A stretch of 64,000 bases of DNA, from contig NZ_VWWL01000001.1 in the NCBI RefSeq assembly GCF_011752995.1, positions 248,001 through 312,000 on the forward strand, written 5' to 3'. The position numbers were made by a program, and so were the translations under genes. Below the pieces are notes generated by a model, which worked only from the letters and a program-made list of their open reading frames with translations, was not told the DNA's origin and did not search any database. Shown piece after piece: positions 26,530-34,816 of this stretch. Position 1 is the stretch's first letter, and the number at the start of each line of letters is the position of its first letter. This stretch comes from Burkholderia sp. Ax-1724. GTDB lineage: Bacteria > Pseudomonadota > Gammaproteobacteria > Burkholderiales > Burkholderiaceae.

Positions 26530-28110
26530 ATGCTAAACAACATCACCATTCGTGGCGGCCTGACGCTCGTCATTAGCGTATTCGTCGCTTTTCTGCTGAC
26601 GGTGATCGCCGTCGGCTACGGCGCGCTCAAGCTCGCCAACAACAGCCTCGACGACACCCAGCGCAGCGAGATCGCGCTCTCGCATCTGAAGGCGAGCTCG
26701 GAGAAGCTTCTGCAGGTACAGCTCGCATTGGGCACCTATCAGACGCTCTTTAGCGTCGGCAAGCAGACCGACGATCTGCTGCCCGCCGCGCACACGCTGC
26801 TGGTCGAGTCGAACAACGACTTCCGCAACTACATGGCGGGACCGTTCGCGAGCGACGCCGAGCGCAAGCTCGCGCAAAGCGTCGGCGAGACGCGCGCCGC
26901 GCTCGTCGACAAGGCGATCGAACCCGAGTTCAAGGCGCTCACCGACTTCGACTTCAACACGTTCCGCAACATTCAGGGCGATACCGCGAACAGCTACTAC
27001 ACGACCTACTCGAAGGCGATCGACGCGCTCGAAAACGCGCAGGTCGGCAATCAGCATCGGCAGGCCGCGACCGGCACGCAGCGTTTCCGGCTGGCGACGG
27101 CGCTGTTCGTCGCGATCGGCGCGCTCGCGCTGGTGATCGCCGTGGGCGCGCGCATCGCGCTGTCGGCGGCGCTGATCAAGCCGGTCAACGTGACGGTCAA
27201 GCACTTCGAGCGTATCGCGGCCGGCGATCTGAGCAGCACGATCAAGGTGCGTTCGCGCAACGAGATGGGCCAGTTGCTCGGCGCGTTGGCGCGGATGCGC
27301 GACGGCCTCGTCGACACCGTCGCGAAGGTGCGCGGCAGCACGAGCGCGATCACCCAGGGCGCGAACGAGATCGCCTCGGGCAACGCGGACCTGTCCGCGC
27401 GCACCGAGCAGCAGGCGGCCGCATTGCAGCAGACCGCGGCGAGCATGGAGCAGCTTTCTGCAACCGTGAAGCAGAACGCCGACAACGCGAGGCAGGCGAG
27501 TCGTCTCGCGCACGGCGCGCTCGATACGGTGACGCGCGGCGGCAAGGTGGTGTCGCGCGTGACGGAGACGATGGACGGCATCAGCGCATCGTCGCGCAAG
27601 GTCACGGAGATCATCGGCATGATCGAGGGCATCGCGTTCCAGACCAACATCCTCGCGCTGAATGCGGCCGTGGAAGCCGCGCGCGCGGGCGAGCAGGGGC
27701 GCGGTTTCGCGGTGGTGGCCTCCGAGGTGCGCAGTCTCGCGCAGCGCTCGGGCGCGGCGGCCAAGGAGATCAAGGATCTGATCGGCGAATCGGCGGCCAA
27801 GGTCGGCGAGGGCGCGACGCTGGTATCGGATGCGCAGAAGACGATTCATGAGGCGATGAGCGCGGTCGAGCGCGTGACCGGCGTGATGAACGAGATCGAA
27901 GCGTCGGCGCTCGAACAGAGCGACGGCATCGAGCAGGTCAACAAGGCGGTCTCGCAGATCGACGAAGTCACGCAGCACAACGCGGCGCTCGTCGAGCAGG
28001 CGGCTGCCGCGGCGAAGTCGCTGGAAGAGCAGGCGATCATCCTGAAGGACGCGATCGCGGTGTTCCGCCTCGAGGCAGACGAAGCGACGAGCCATGACGC
28101 GACGCTCTAG
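26530..28110 (+). CDS. Methyl-accepting chemotaxis protein
   Basis: A 526-residue chemoreceptor. It has an N-terminal membrane helix (residues about 10-32), a periplasmic four-helix-bundle sensor (to about 185), a second membrane helix around FRLATALFVAIGALALVI, a HAMP domain (VTVKHFERIAAGDLSSTI) and a long signalling domain. The hairpin tip EGIAFQTNILALNAAVEAAR and GRGFAVVASEVRSLAQRS are near-universal in the family. It senses an extracellular small molecule and controls CheA/CheW. It lacks an obvious C-terminal NWETF-type pentapeptide. It stands alone between two glycan loci with its own promoter region and has no chemotaxis neighbours. The sensed ligand cannot be deduced. Confidence 0.95.
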   Translation: MLNNITIRGGLTLVISVFVAFLLTVIAVGYGALKLANNSLDDTQRSEIALSHLKASSEKLLQVQLALGTYQTLFSVGKQTDDLLPAAHTLLVESNNDFRNYMAGPFASDAERKLAQSVGETRAALVDKAIEPEFKALTDFDFNTFRNIQGDTANSYYTTYSKAIDALENAQVGNQHRQAATGTQRFRLATALFVAIGALALVIAVGARIALSAALIKPVNVTVKHFERIAAGDLSSTIKVRSRNEMGQLLGALARMRDGLVDTVAKVRGSTSAITQGANEIASGNADLSARTEQQAAALQQTAASMEQLSATVKQNADNARQASRLAHGALDTVTRGGKVVSRVTETMDGISASSRKVTEIIGMIEGIAFQTNILALNAAVEAARAGEQGRGFAVVASEVRSLAQRSGAAAKEIKDLIGESAAKVGEGATLVSDAQKTIHEAMSAVERVTGVMNEIEASALEQSDGIEQVNKAVSQIDEVTQHNAALVEQAAAAAKSLEEQAIILKDAIAVFRLEADEATSHDATL

Positions 28111-28906
28111 CCGGTCCAGTCTCTGAGCGCGGGGCGGCAAAGCGGTCAAATATCCGACGATTCCACGGGACTGTGCTCGCCGGGTTCAGGCAGACCCGAG
28201 CGTGGGTTCAAGCGAGTTCAAGCGCGGGCTCCGCGAGACAGTCGCTGCTTTGCCACACCATTTTTCTTTATTGCCGGGACCGGATGTTCGCAGTGTATAG
28301 CGCACCTATCGCGCACCTATAGCGCGGCCACGGTCCCGTTTGCATTAATTGCCTGAGCGGCATTAAGCCGATCGGCTTCCCGCCCGCCACTGTCGGCTTT
28401 TCCCGAATGCATGCCGATTATGTTCGGTAATGCCGCATCGATTTCTTCTCCATAGCCGCATCGAAATACATGCCGATTTAATTCGCGGCGGTAATTCATA
28501 TTGTGTTGTACAGCGCACGGATCGCGCGGAGATCGAACCTTAATCTAGCTGCTAACGGAAGCGCGGGCGCGAGCGGTCGGGAGCGACCCGACGCATGCAT
28601 CAGGCTTGTCGTCATTCGACCCGGATTTCGCGGGGACCGGGTGAAACGCAGAACCCATCTCTTCTGCCTGAGGCTGACCGATCGGTGCGGGCGCATGCCA
28701 GATTCGAGCATGCATTCGCGACCCATCTTCCAGCCGCCGCAGTGGAGATAACGACAATAACGTCAGTCCGTCAAGACGAACACGATGCTCGAAGTCCGGA
28801 CAGACGGGGCGGCGGGCGTTGAGAGAGCGGTCATGATAGCGGGCTTCTGGCTGCTCGGGCATGTCTTCCTATCGTTGGTTTCAGCCGTTGATAATAGGAA
28901 ACAACT
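28111..28906. promoter_or_regulatory. Long intergenic region upstream of the heptose/EPS locus
   Basis: About 800 bp without a convincing gene, with AT-richer patches around 28255-28300 and 28400-28510. Direct repeats occur: GCGCACCTAT is present twice (near 28300-28309 and at 28311-28320), CATGCCGATT twice (28410s and 28469-28478) and GCCGCATCGA twice (28430s and 28455s). These could be regulator sites for the aminotransferase operon starting at 28907 or remnants of rearrangement. The leader immediately before the start codon contains TTGATAATAGGAAACAACT, with a possible -10 (GATAAT) and weak purine-rich ribosome site. Confidence 0.4.
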
Positions 28907-30043
28907 ATGAACATCCGATATCCCGTCTACGCTCCGTACCTCAATGGTCGGGAGAAGGCGCTGGTGATGGACTGTCTCGACTCGACGTGGATTTCGTCGA
29001 AGGGCAAATACGTCGGGCAGTTCGAGGAGACATTTGGCGCGTGGCTCGGTGCGCGGCACGCGATTACCGTCAGCAATGGCACCGTCGCGCTGCATGTTGC
29101 GCTGGCCGCCTTGGGTATCGGTCCGGGCGACGAGGTCCTGGTTCCGACCTTGACCTACATCGCGTCGGCGAATGCGGTGAAGTACACCGGTGCGGACGTG
29201 GTGTTCGTCGACAGCGAGCGCGCGTACTGGCAGATCGACATCGAAGATGCCGAGCGCAAGATCACCAGCCGCACCAGGGCGATCATGGTGGTGCATCTCT
29301 ATGGCCAGACGACCGACATGGATGCGGTCATGGCGCTCGCGAAAAAGCACTCGCTGTATGTGATCGAAGATTGCGCCGAAGCCATCGGCACGCGGTTCGA
29401 CGGCAGGCACGTGGGCACCATCGGCGACATCGGCAGCTTCAGCTTTTTCGGCAACAAGACGATTACGACCGGCGAAGGCGGCATGGTGGTGACCAATAAC
29501 GCCGAACTCGACCGGAAGATCCGCCATCTGCGCGGCCAGGGCGTGAGCAGCGAGCGCGAGTACTGGCACGACGCGATCGGCTTCAACTATCGGATGACGA
29601 ATCTGGCTGCGGCGATCGGCTGCGCACAGATGGAATCCATCGACGACCTGATCGCGAAGAAGCGGCAAATCGCCGAATGGTATCGGCAGGGCCTTGCCGG
29701 CTTGCCGTTGCAGGTGCATGGCGTCCATCCGCGTACGCTGCACAGCTACTGGATGGTCTCCATCCTCCTCGACGACGCCGGCGACCGCGACCCGTTGCGC
29801 GATGCGCTTCGGGCCGACGGTATCGAAACCCGGCCGGTCTTCTATCCGGTCCATCAAATGCCGATGTATGCGGCGCCGGGCCAGCATTTCCCGATTGCCG
29901 ACGAGATCGGGAGCCGCGGCATCAACTTGCCGAGCTATCCGGCGCTGATGCGCGACGACATCACGTTCATCTGCGAGCGCGTGCGTGACTTCCTCGTCAG
30001 GCAGGACTCGAAATTGGAGATTTCGATGGAAACAAAAGTCTGA
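28907..30043 (+). CDS. DegT/DnrJ/EryC1-family sugar aminotransferase (perosamine synthase-like)
   Basis: A 378-residue PLP enzyme. It begins MNIRYPVYAPYLNGREKA and has the substrate-site stretch STWISSKGKYVGQFEE, ITVSNGTVALHVALAALG, VLVPTLTYIASANAVKY, LYVIEDCAEAIG with the PLP-binding Asp, and FSFFGNKTITTGEGGMVV with the Schiff-base Lys. This pattern is closest to GDP-perosamine synthases (RfbE/Per), which transaminate a 4-keto-6-deoxy hexose. No GDP-mannose dehydratase is visible in the window, so the keto-sugar must come from elsewhere, or from the WbpM-type enzyme at 23041 if the substrate is UDP-linked. It is the first gene of the second locus, separated from hddA by 343 bp. Confidence 0.86.
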   Translation: MNIRYPVYAPYLNGREKALVMDCLDSTWISSKGKYVGQFEETFGAWLGARHAITVSNGTVALHVALAALGIGPGDEVLVPTLTYIASANAVKYTGADVVFVDSERAYWQIDIEDAERKITSRTRAIMVVHLYGQTTDMDAVMALAKKHSLYVIEDCAEAIGTRFDGRHVGTIGDIGSFSFFGNKTITTGEGGMVVTNNAELDRKIRHLRGQGVSSEREYWHDAIGFNYRMTNLAAAIGCAQMESIDDLIAKKRQIAEWYRQGLAGLPLQVHGVHPRTLHSYWMVSILLDDAGDRDPLRDALRADGIETRPVFYPVHQMPMYAAPGQHFPIADEIGSRGINLPSYPALMRDDITFICERVRDFLVRQDSKLEISMETKV

Positions 30044-30386
30044 AAACCCGCTCGCGGACGACGGTTCCGGTTGCGGCTCGGGTTATGACATTCACGTATC
30101 GAGGCAGCCAGGCCGCACGCCCGCGCGGATTCCGTATCGATCAGGCCATCGAAGTGGCGGTGCCACGAGTTCGATGTCATTCGTTTTACTAATGCATTTG
30201 ATTGCGGTCTGGTTTCGAAGAAGTGGCTTCAAATCAGTATTGGACAGACAGATAAGCGGGTTGCGAGGCGGCGCATGCGAATCGATTGCCAAGCATTCCT
30301 TATCTATTGGCCGATTGCTGACTGAATGGCGCTGTCTTTTTGTAACTGGTTCACATGGCCGCTCTATTGCCGAGAAAGGACAAATC
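30044..30386 (+). promoter_or_regulatory. Intergenic leader of the GDP-heptose operon
   Basis: The 343 bp between the aminotransferase and hddA contain an open extension of the hddA frame that has no coding character, so the region is treated as non-coding. It is AT-richer than its surroundings from about 30175 on. It probably holds a promoter for the four-gene heptose operon. AAAGGA at 30375-30380 is the ribosome site for hddA. Confidence 0.4.
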
Positions 30387-31421
30387 ATGGCGCACTTTAT
30401 CGCCCGCTCCCGTGCACCCCTGCGGCTTGGACTGGCGGGAGGCGGAACCGACGTCTCCCCTTACTCCGACCGGTTCGGCGGACTGACGCTCAACGTAACC
30501 ATCGACCGGTTTGCCTACGCGTCGATCGTGCCGCGCGACGACGCGCGCATCGAGCTGACCGCCGCGGATACGCAGGTGCGCTGGATCGGAGAAATCTCTC
30601 CCGAACTGCCGCCCATCAAGGGCCTCGGTTTGCATGTCGGCGTGTACAACCGGATCGTCAAGCAATTCAATGGCGGGCATCCGCTGGCCGTATCGATCAC
30701 TACGCATTCCGAAGCGCCCCCGGGGTCCGGCTTGGGTTCGTCGTCGACCGTGGTGGTGGCGCTCGTGGAAGCGTTCTGCGAGCTGCTTTCGCTGCCGCTC
30801 GGCGAATACGACGTCGCGAAACTCGCTCACGACATCGAGCGGGTCGATCTGGCGCTCGCGGGCGGCAAGCAGGACCAGTATGCGGCGACCTTCGGCGGCC
30901 TGAACTTCATGGAGTTTTACGGCGACAAGGTCATCGTGAATCCGCTGCGCATCAAGCAGGATACGAAGGCCGAACTGGAAGCGTCGCTCGTGCTGTTTTA
31001 CACCGGCGTATCGCGCGAATCGGCCAATATCATCAAGGAGCAGAGCAACAACGTCACCGAAAATCTGACCGATCCGCTGGCCGCGCTTCACGAAGTCAAG
31101 GCGGAAGCGACACGGATGAAGGAGGCGGTGTTGCGCGCCGACTTCGCCGGCATCGCCGCCTCGATGAGCGACTCGTGGGAGGCGAAAAAGCGCATGGCCA
31201 AAGGCATTTCCAATCCGTCGATCGACGAGTTGTGGCGCGTCGCCACCAATGCGGGCGCCAAAGCCGGCAAGGTTTCGGGCGCGGGCGGCGGCGGCTTCAT
31301 GATGTTCATCGTCGACCCGATCGATCGTCCGGCCGTGACGCGTGCGCTGGCCAGCCGCGAGGGTCAGGTCATGTCCTGCACGTTCACCGAAAGCGGTGCC
31401 CAATCCTGGAGAGTATCGTGA
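30387..31421 (+). CDS. hddA: D-glycero-alpha-D-manno-heptose 7-phosphate kinase
   Basis: About 344 residues of the GHMP kinase family. The start at 30387 is set by AAAGGA upstream and by APLRLGLAGGGTDVSPYSD, the family's N-terminal motif. The ATP loop is EAPPGSGLGSSSTVVVAL, and the third motif is KVSGAGGGGFMMF. HddA phosphorylates D-glycero-D-manno-heptose 7-phosphate at O1, the step that commits to the alpha, GDP-linked route. The stop overlaps the GTG of gmhA (GTGA at 31418-31421), and the whole set hddA-gmhA-hddC-gmhB follows without gaps, making the assignment firm. It feeds GDP-heptose into a surface polysaccharide. Confidence 0.92.
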   Translation: MAHFIARSRAPLRLGLAGGGTDVSPYSDRFGGLTLNVTIDRFAYASIVPRDDARIELTAADTQVRWIGEISPELPPIKGLGLHVGVYNRIVKQFNGGHPLAVSITTHSEAPPGSGLGSSSTVVVALVEAFCELLSLPLGEYDVAKLAHDIERVDLALAGGKQDQYAATFGGLNFMEFYGDKVIVNPLRIKQDTKAELEASLVLFYTGVSRESANIIKEQSNNVTENLTDPLAALHEVKAEATRMKEAVLRADFAGIAASMSDSWEAKKRMAKGISNPSIDELWRVATNAGAKAGKVSGAGGGGFMMFIVDPIDRPAVTRALASREGQVMSCTFTESGAQSWRVS

Positions 31422-32005
31422 GCATTTCCGTCACCAACGAGATCGAAAAGACCGTCGCGGTTCTGAGCGCGCTTGCCAACAGTCCGCAGGTGATCGGGAA
31501 CGTCGAAGCGCTCGCGCAGCAGGTCACGAAAGCGCTGCGCGCCGGCAACAAGGTCTTGCTCGCCGGCAACGGCGGCAGCGCGGCCGACGCGCAGCATATT
31601 GCCGGCGAATTCGTCAGCCGATTCAATTTCGACCGGCCGGGATTGGCGGCGTTCGCGCTGACCGTCGATACTTCCGTGATGACGGCGATCGGCAACGACT
31701 ACGGCTACGAGAAGCTGTTTGCGCGGCAGATCGAAGCGGTGGCCCGCCCCGGCGACATCTTCTGGGCGTACTCGACCTCCGGCCGCTCGCCGAACATTCT
31801 GCATGCGCTCGATGTCGCGAAGGAGCGCGGCATGTTCCGCGTCGGCTTCACGGGCAGCCATCCCGAGGGCGCGGCCATGATGCGCGCCCGCACCGAGCTG
31901 TGCATCGAGATTCCGTCGACGTCCACGCCGAAGATCCAGGAAGGCCATCTGGTGTGCGGCCATATCGTGTGCGGCATCGTCGAAGAGAACATCTTCGCGT
32001 CATGA
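31418..32005 (+). CDS. gmhA: Sedoheptulose 7-phosphate isomerase
   Basis: About 195 residues from a GTG that overlaps the hddA stop. It is a SIS-domain protein with LLAGNGGSAADAQHIAGEF, the conserved loop with the catalytic and substrate residues, FWAYSTSGRSPNILHAL and QEGHLVCGHIVCGIVEE, where the Glu and His residues form the metal site. It converts sedoheptulose 7-phosphate to D-glycero-D-manno-heptose 7-phosphate, the first step of heptose synthesis. A second copy for LPS core heptose is usually found elsewhere on the chromosome, so this one is probably dedicated to the exopolysaccharide. Its TGA overlaps the hddC ATG. Confidence 0.93.
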   Translation: MSISVTNEIEKTVAVLSALANSPQVIGNVEALAQQVTKALRAGNKVLLAGNGGSAADAQHIAGEFVSRFNFDRPGLAAFALTVDTSVMTAIGNDYGYEKLFARQIEAVARPGDIFWAYSTSGRSPNILHALDVAKERGMFRVGFTGSHPEGAAMMRARTELCIEIPSTSTPKIQEGHLVCGHIVCGIVEENIFAS

Positions 32006-32739
32006 GCACGATGCTGCCGTGCATGATCCTGGCGGGCGGCCTGGGTACGCGATTGCGGCCGGTGCTCGGCGAAGGCCTGCCTAAAGCGATGGCCAGCGTG
32101 GACGGCCAGCCGTTTCTCGCGTGGCTGCTGCGCTGGCTCGAGCAGCAGCGGGTGACCGACGTCGTGCTGTCGCTCGGTTATGGATGCGGCGAGATCACCG
32201 GCTGGCTCGCGCGGCAGTCGCTGGGATTGTCCGTGACGGTCATCGAAGAGGACAAGCCGCTCGGCACGGGCGGCGCGATCATGCATGCGCTGCGCCGCTG
32301 CGGCGCACCCCGGATGATCGTGCTGAACGGCGACACGATCACGGACCTGGACCTGTCCGGCTTCGCGGAATTTTTCAACGCGGCGGGTGCCGATCTCGCC
32401 ATTGCCGCGACCCGCGTGTCCGATGCGTCGCGATATGGCGCGCTCGAATTCGACGCCGGCTCGAAGCGCCTGATCGCATTCGAAGAAAAGCGGCCTGTGC
32501 AGGCGCCGGGGTTCATCAATGCCGGCGTGTACGCGGTCGATGCCGCGCGCCTGCTCGGTTTCGAGCTGCCCGAACGGTTTTCATTCGAAGACGATTTCCT
32601 GCGCCGCCAGATCGACGCGCTCGACATCCGGGTCTTTCCCGAGATCACCGAGTTCATCGATATCGGCATTCCGTCGGACTATGCGCGAGCCCAGCGCGTG
32701 GTGCCGCTGATGTGCGAACAATCCGCCCATGACTCGTAA
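32002..32739 (+). CDS. hddC: D-glycero-alpha-D-manno-heptose 1-phosphate guanylyltransferase
   Basis: About 245 residues of the nucleotidyltransferase family. The N-terminal signature LAGGLGTRLRPVLGEGLPKA binds GTP and magnesium, followed by EEDKPLGTGGAIMHAL and IVLNGDTITDLDLSGF (catalytic Asp). The end, EFIDIGIPSDYARAQ, is typical of the sugar-nucleotide group. HddC makes GDP-D-glycero-alpha-D-manno-heptose from the 1-phosphate. The ATG overlaps the gmhA stop by 4 nt, and the 3' end overlaps gmhB by 11 nt. Guanylyl rather than another nucleotide is inferred from the company of hddA; family sequence alone does not prove it. Confidence 0.9.
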   Translation: MSTMLPCMILAGGLGTRLRPVLGEGLPKAMASVDGQPFLAWLLRWLEQQRVTDVVLSLGYGCGEITGWLARQSLGLSVTVIEEDKPLGTGGAIMHALRRCGAPRMIVLNGDTITDLDLSGFAEFFNAAGADLAIAATRVSDASRYGALEFDAGSKRLIAFEEKRPVQAPGFINAGVYAVDAARLLGFELPERFSFEDDFLRRQIDALDIRVFPEITEFIDIGIPSDYARAQRVVPLMCEQSAHDS

Positions 32740-33358
32740 AGCGCTGTTTCTCGATCGGGACGGCGTCGTCAATATCGACGTCGGCTATCTGCACAAGGCG
32801 GACGAATGCGTGTTCCTCGCAGACATCTTCGAACTCGTGAGGATGGCGAATCACGCGGGCTATGTCGTGGTGCTCGTGACGAATCAGGCGGGCATCGGGC
32901 GCGGCTATTACTCAGTCGATCAGTTTCAGGCGTTCACCGACTGGATGCTCGGCGAATTCCAGAGCAGAGGAGCGCGCATCGACCGGGTCTATTACTGCCC
33001 GCACCATCCGGAGTTCGGTATCGGCGAGTACCGGCAGGCCTGCGCGTGCCGCAAGCCGCAACCCGGCATGTTCGACCAGGCGCGCGCGGACTTCGATCTG
33101 GACATGGCCGGATCGCTGATGATCGGCGATAAACCGTCGGATTTGCAGGCCGCGTCGCGCGCCGGCGTCGCGCATCGTTTCCTGCTGGCGCCGGCGGGTG
33201 AGTACGAGCACGAACTGACCGCCTCGCTTTGCTCGCGCATCGACAGCTTGTCCGAACTGTTCGACCGGTTCGGGCAGACGCGCTCAAGCGAGCCGCGGCG
33301 TCGGCCGGACGTCATTGCGGACGTTGTTGCGGACGTCACTCCGCCCGCCCGGGCGTGA
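32729..33358 (+). CDS. gmhB: D-glycero-D-manno-heptose 1,7-bisphosphate 7-phosphatase
   Basis: A 209-residue HAD-family phosphatase. The catalytic pair is in KALFLDRDGVVNIDVGYL, VVLVTNQAGIGRGYYS gives the second motif, YYCPHHPEFG and CACRKPQPGMFDQA supply the zinc-binding Cys and His residues, and SLMIGDKPSDLQAA the acidic motif. It removes the 7-phosphate after HddA. Its last 35 residues form a low-complexity tail (DVIADVVADVTPPARA) that overlaps the 3' end of the convergent glycoside-hydrolase-like gene by 23 nt; the tail may be a by-product of that overlap. No terminator is visible between the two. Confidence 0.92.
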   Translation: MTRKALFLDRDGVVNIDVGYLHKADECVFLADIFELVRMANHAGYVVVLVTNQAGIGRGYYSVDQFQAFTDWMLGEFQSRGARIDRVYYCPHHPEFGIGEYRQACACRKPQPGMFDQARADFDLDMAGSLMIGDKPSDLQAASRAGVAHRFLLAPAGEYEHELTASLCSRIDSLSELFDRFGQTRSSEPRRRPDVIADVVADVTPPARA

Positions 33359-34640
33359 TCGGCGCGGAGACGACATTCTTGAAGAAAGGCTTGCCGACCG
33401 CTTTCAGATAGAGCGTGCCGGAAGTGCCCGCGGGCAGCGCGATCGTGGACGTTGCCGCTGCGTACCGGTTGATCAGACGAAAGTCGCCGTCCGCCAGCGC
33501 CTGATAAAGCTCGAGATGATCGACGGTCGCGGCATGGGTCAGTTCGACGGCGAGCGTAGTGCCGGAAAGATGTGTCTGCAGCGTGACGCAGTTGTCGATC
33601 CCGGGCTCCAGCGCCGTGCCTTCCTCGTAGTCGTTCCAGGTGATCAGCTGAAGAAACGGCAACTGGTTCGTCGCGCTGTACTCCTCGTTGACGAGAGCGA
33701 AGGTTTCGAGCCAGGTATCGCCACAGGCTTGCGGCATGTAATGCTTTTCGTTGGGCTTCGCCCATGCGGCCAGCAGATCGTCGAAGCCCTTGAAAACGCC
33801 GCCGGTTGCGATCTTCGCGGGCTCCGTGTGCGCATATCGATAGAACTCCTTCAGTTGCGATAAATCCGCGCTGCCGGTTTTCCGCGACGCGAGGCCAGGG
33901 GCGACCCACACGAAGGCGCCCGCGCTGTCGTCCCGGTCGAAACCCTGCTTGTGGATGTGAACCCAGGCTATCTCGGGATGCGCGGCCTGAATACGCGACC
34001 AGTCGACTTTGCCGGCCCAGTCGAGGCCGAATTCGTAGACCACCGGATGGCCGTCATACCTTAGATATTGTCGGGAGGAAAAGTAGGCGCGGGACAAATA
34101 ATCAAGCTGGGAAAGGACGGTCTGAGTTACGTCGCAGCCCTTGCAATGATTGAAGTTGTAAGTCCCGGCGTCGACCATGATCGAGAACGACATGTCGGGG
34201 AATTTTTCCAGTTCCGGCATCGACTTGCGCCACGCGACGTCGATCGGTTCGGGTTGGCCGTTTGCATCGTGCTGACCGTACCAGTCGACGATTACGCCAT
34301 CGACGCCGCGCGCGTGCATGTCCTTGAAGGTGCGCAACGCCTGCGCCGGATCGTCCGAGCGATAGCCGACCGCGACACCGCGCGATTCGGGGTTGAACCA
34401 CCACGGCAAATAGTGCGCAAGCACCTTGGTCGTGTGCCCCGGATAAAGCAGCGTATGAATATTGACGTCGGAAACCGAGGTCGAGCCGCCGAGATTGCCG
34501 TTGCGCGTCGCCTCGAAAGTACGGCTCGCCGACGTATTAGGCGGGGCCAGATTCGGCGGCGGCTCTTCGCAATGTGCTGTGAGGGCTACCGCACTGAAAC
34601 AGAGGGTTAACGCGGGCAGTATCCGTTTAACTGTTCTCAT
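33336..34640 (-). CDS. Secreted glycoside hydrolase-like protein (GH71/GH99-like), paralog 1
   Basis: About 434 residues. The ATG at 34640 gives a signal peptide (MRTVKRILPALTLCFSAVAL); a GTG further upstream adds six residues. The mature protein looks like a TIM-barrel hydrolase: NIHTLLYPGHTTKVLAHYLP, RGVDGVIVDWYGQHDANGQ, FPDMSFSIMVDAGTYNF, WVHIHKQGFDRDD and LPFLQLITWNDYEEGTALEP, the last with acidic residues on a barrel end. Its final 80 residues form a small beta domain (GTLYLKAVGKPFFKN). The H-Y-L-P-W and G-V-D-G-V-x-V-D-W pattern resembles GH71/GH99-type enzymes that cut alpha-linked glucan or mannan; the true family is uncertain. A clear paralog lies at 48180-49583. Placed next to wzc, it probably trims or releases the polymer. 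Confidence 0.75.
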   Translation of the reverse strand: MRTVKRILPALTLCFSAVALTAHCEEPPPNLAPPNTSASRTFEATRNGNLGGSTSVSDVNIHTLLYPGHTTKVLAHYLPWWFNPESRGVAVGYRSDDPAQALRTFKDMHARGVDGVIVDWYGQHDANGQPEPIDVAWRKSMPELEKFPDMSFSIMVDAGTYNFNHCKGCDVTQTVLSQLDYLSRAYFSSRQYLRYDGHPVVYEFGLDWAGKVDWSRIQAAHPEIAWVHIHKQGFDRDDSAGAFVWVAPGLASRKTGSADLSQLKEFYRYAHTEPAKIATGGVFKGFDDLLAAWAKPNEKHYMPQACGDTWLETFALVNEEYSATNQLPFLQLITWNDYEEGTALEPGIDNCVTLQTHLSGTTLAVELTHAATVDHLELYQALADGDFRLINRYAAATSTIALPAGTSGTLYLKAVGKPFFKNVVSAPITPGRAE

Positions 34641-34756
34641 AACCGATCGCGTGGACACGAAGTCTGTATTGATGAGTTATCCGCTGACGTTGGCATTCTA
34701 GTCCAGTAGGACCTCTTACTGTCAGTTCTATCTTCCGGACGCATCGGCACGCAAGC

Positions 34757-34780
34757 CCTGGTGTCCCGGGCACCACCAGG
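34757..34780 (+). promoter_or_regulatory. Hairpin in the wzc leader
   Basis: An inverted repeat, CCTGGTG and CACCAGG, surrounds a 10-nt loop, ending 36 nt before the wzc ATG in the divergent promoter region. It may fold in the mRNA leader or be an operator for wzc or the hydrolase gene. There is no T-run, so a terminator is unlikely. Confidence 0.35.
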
Positions 34781-34816
34781 CGCCAGAACAGCGTCTTCAA
34801 TCTTTGGAGTTTGCAT

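Noticed and set aside
26530..28110. Chemoreceptor as a regulator of the EPS locus
   Set aside because: Only its position suggests it; no che genes, no shared operon and no sensory domain pointing to polysaccharide were seen.
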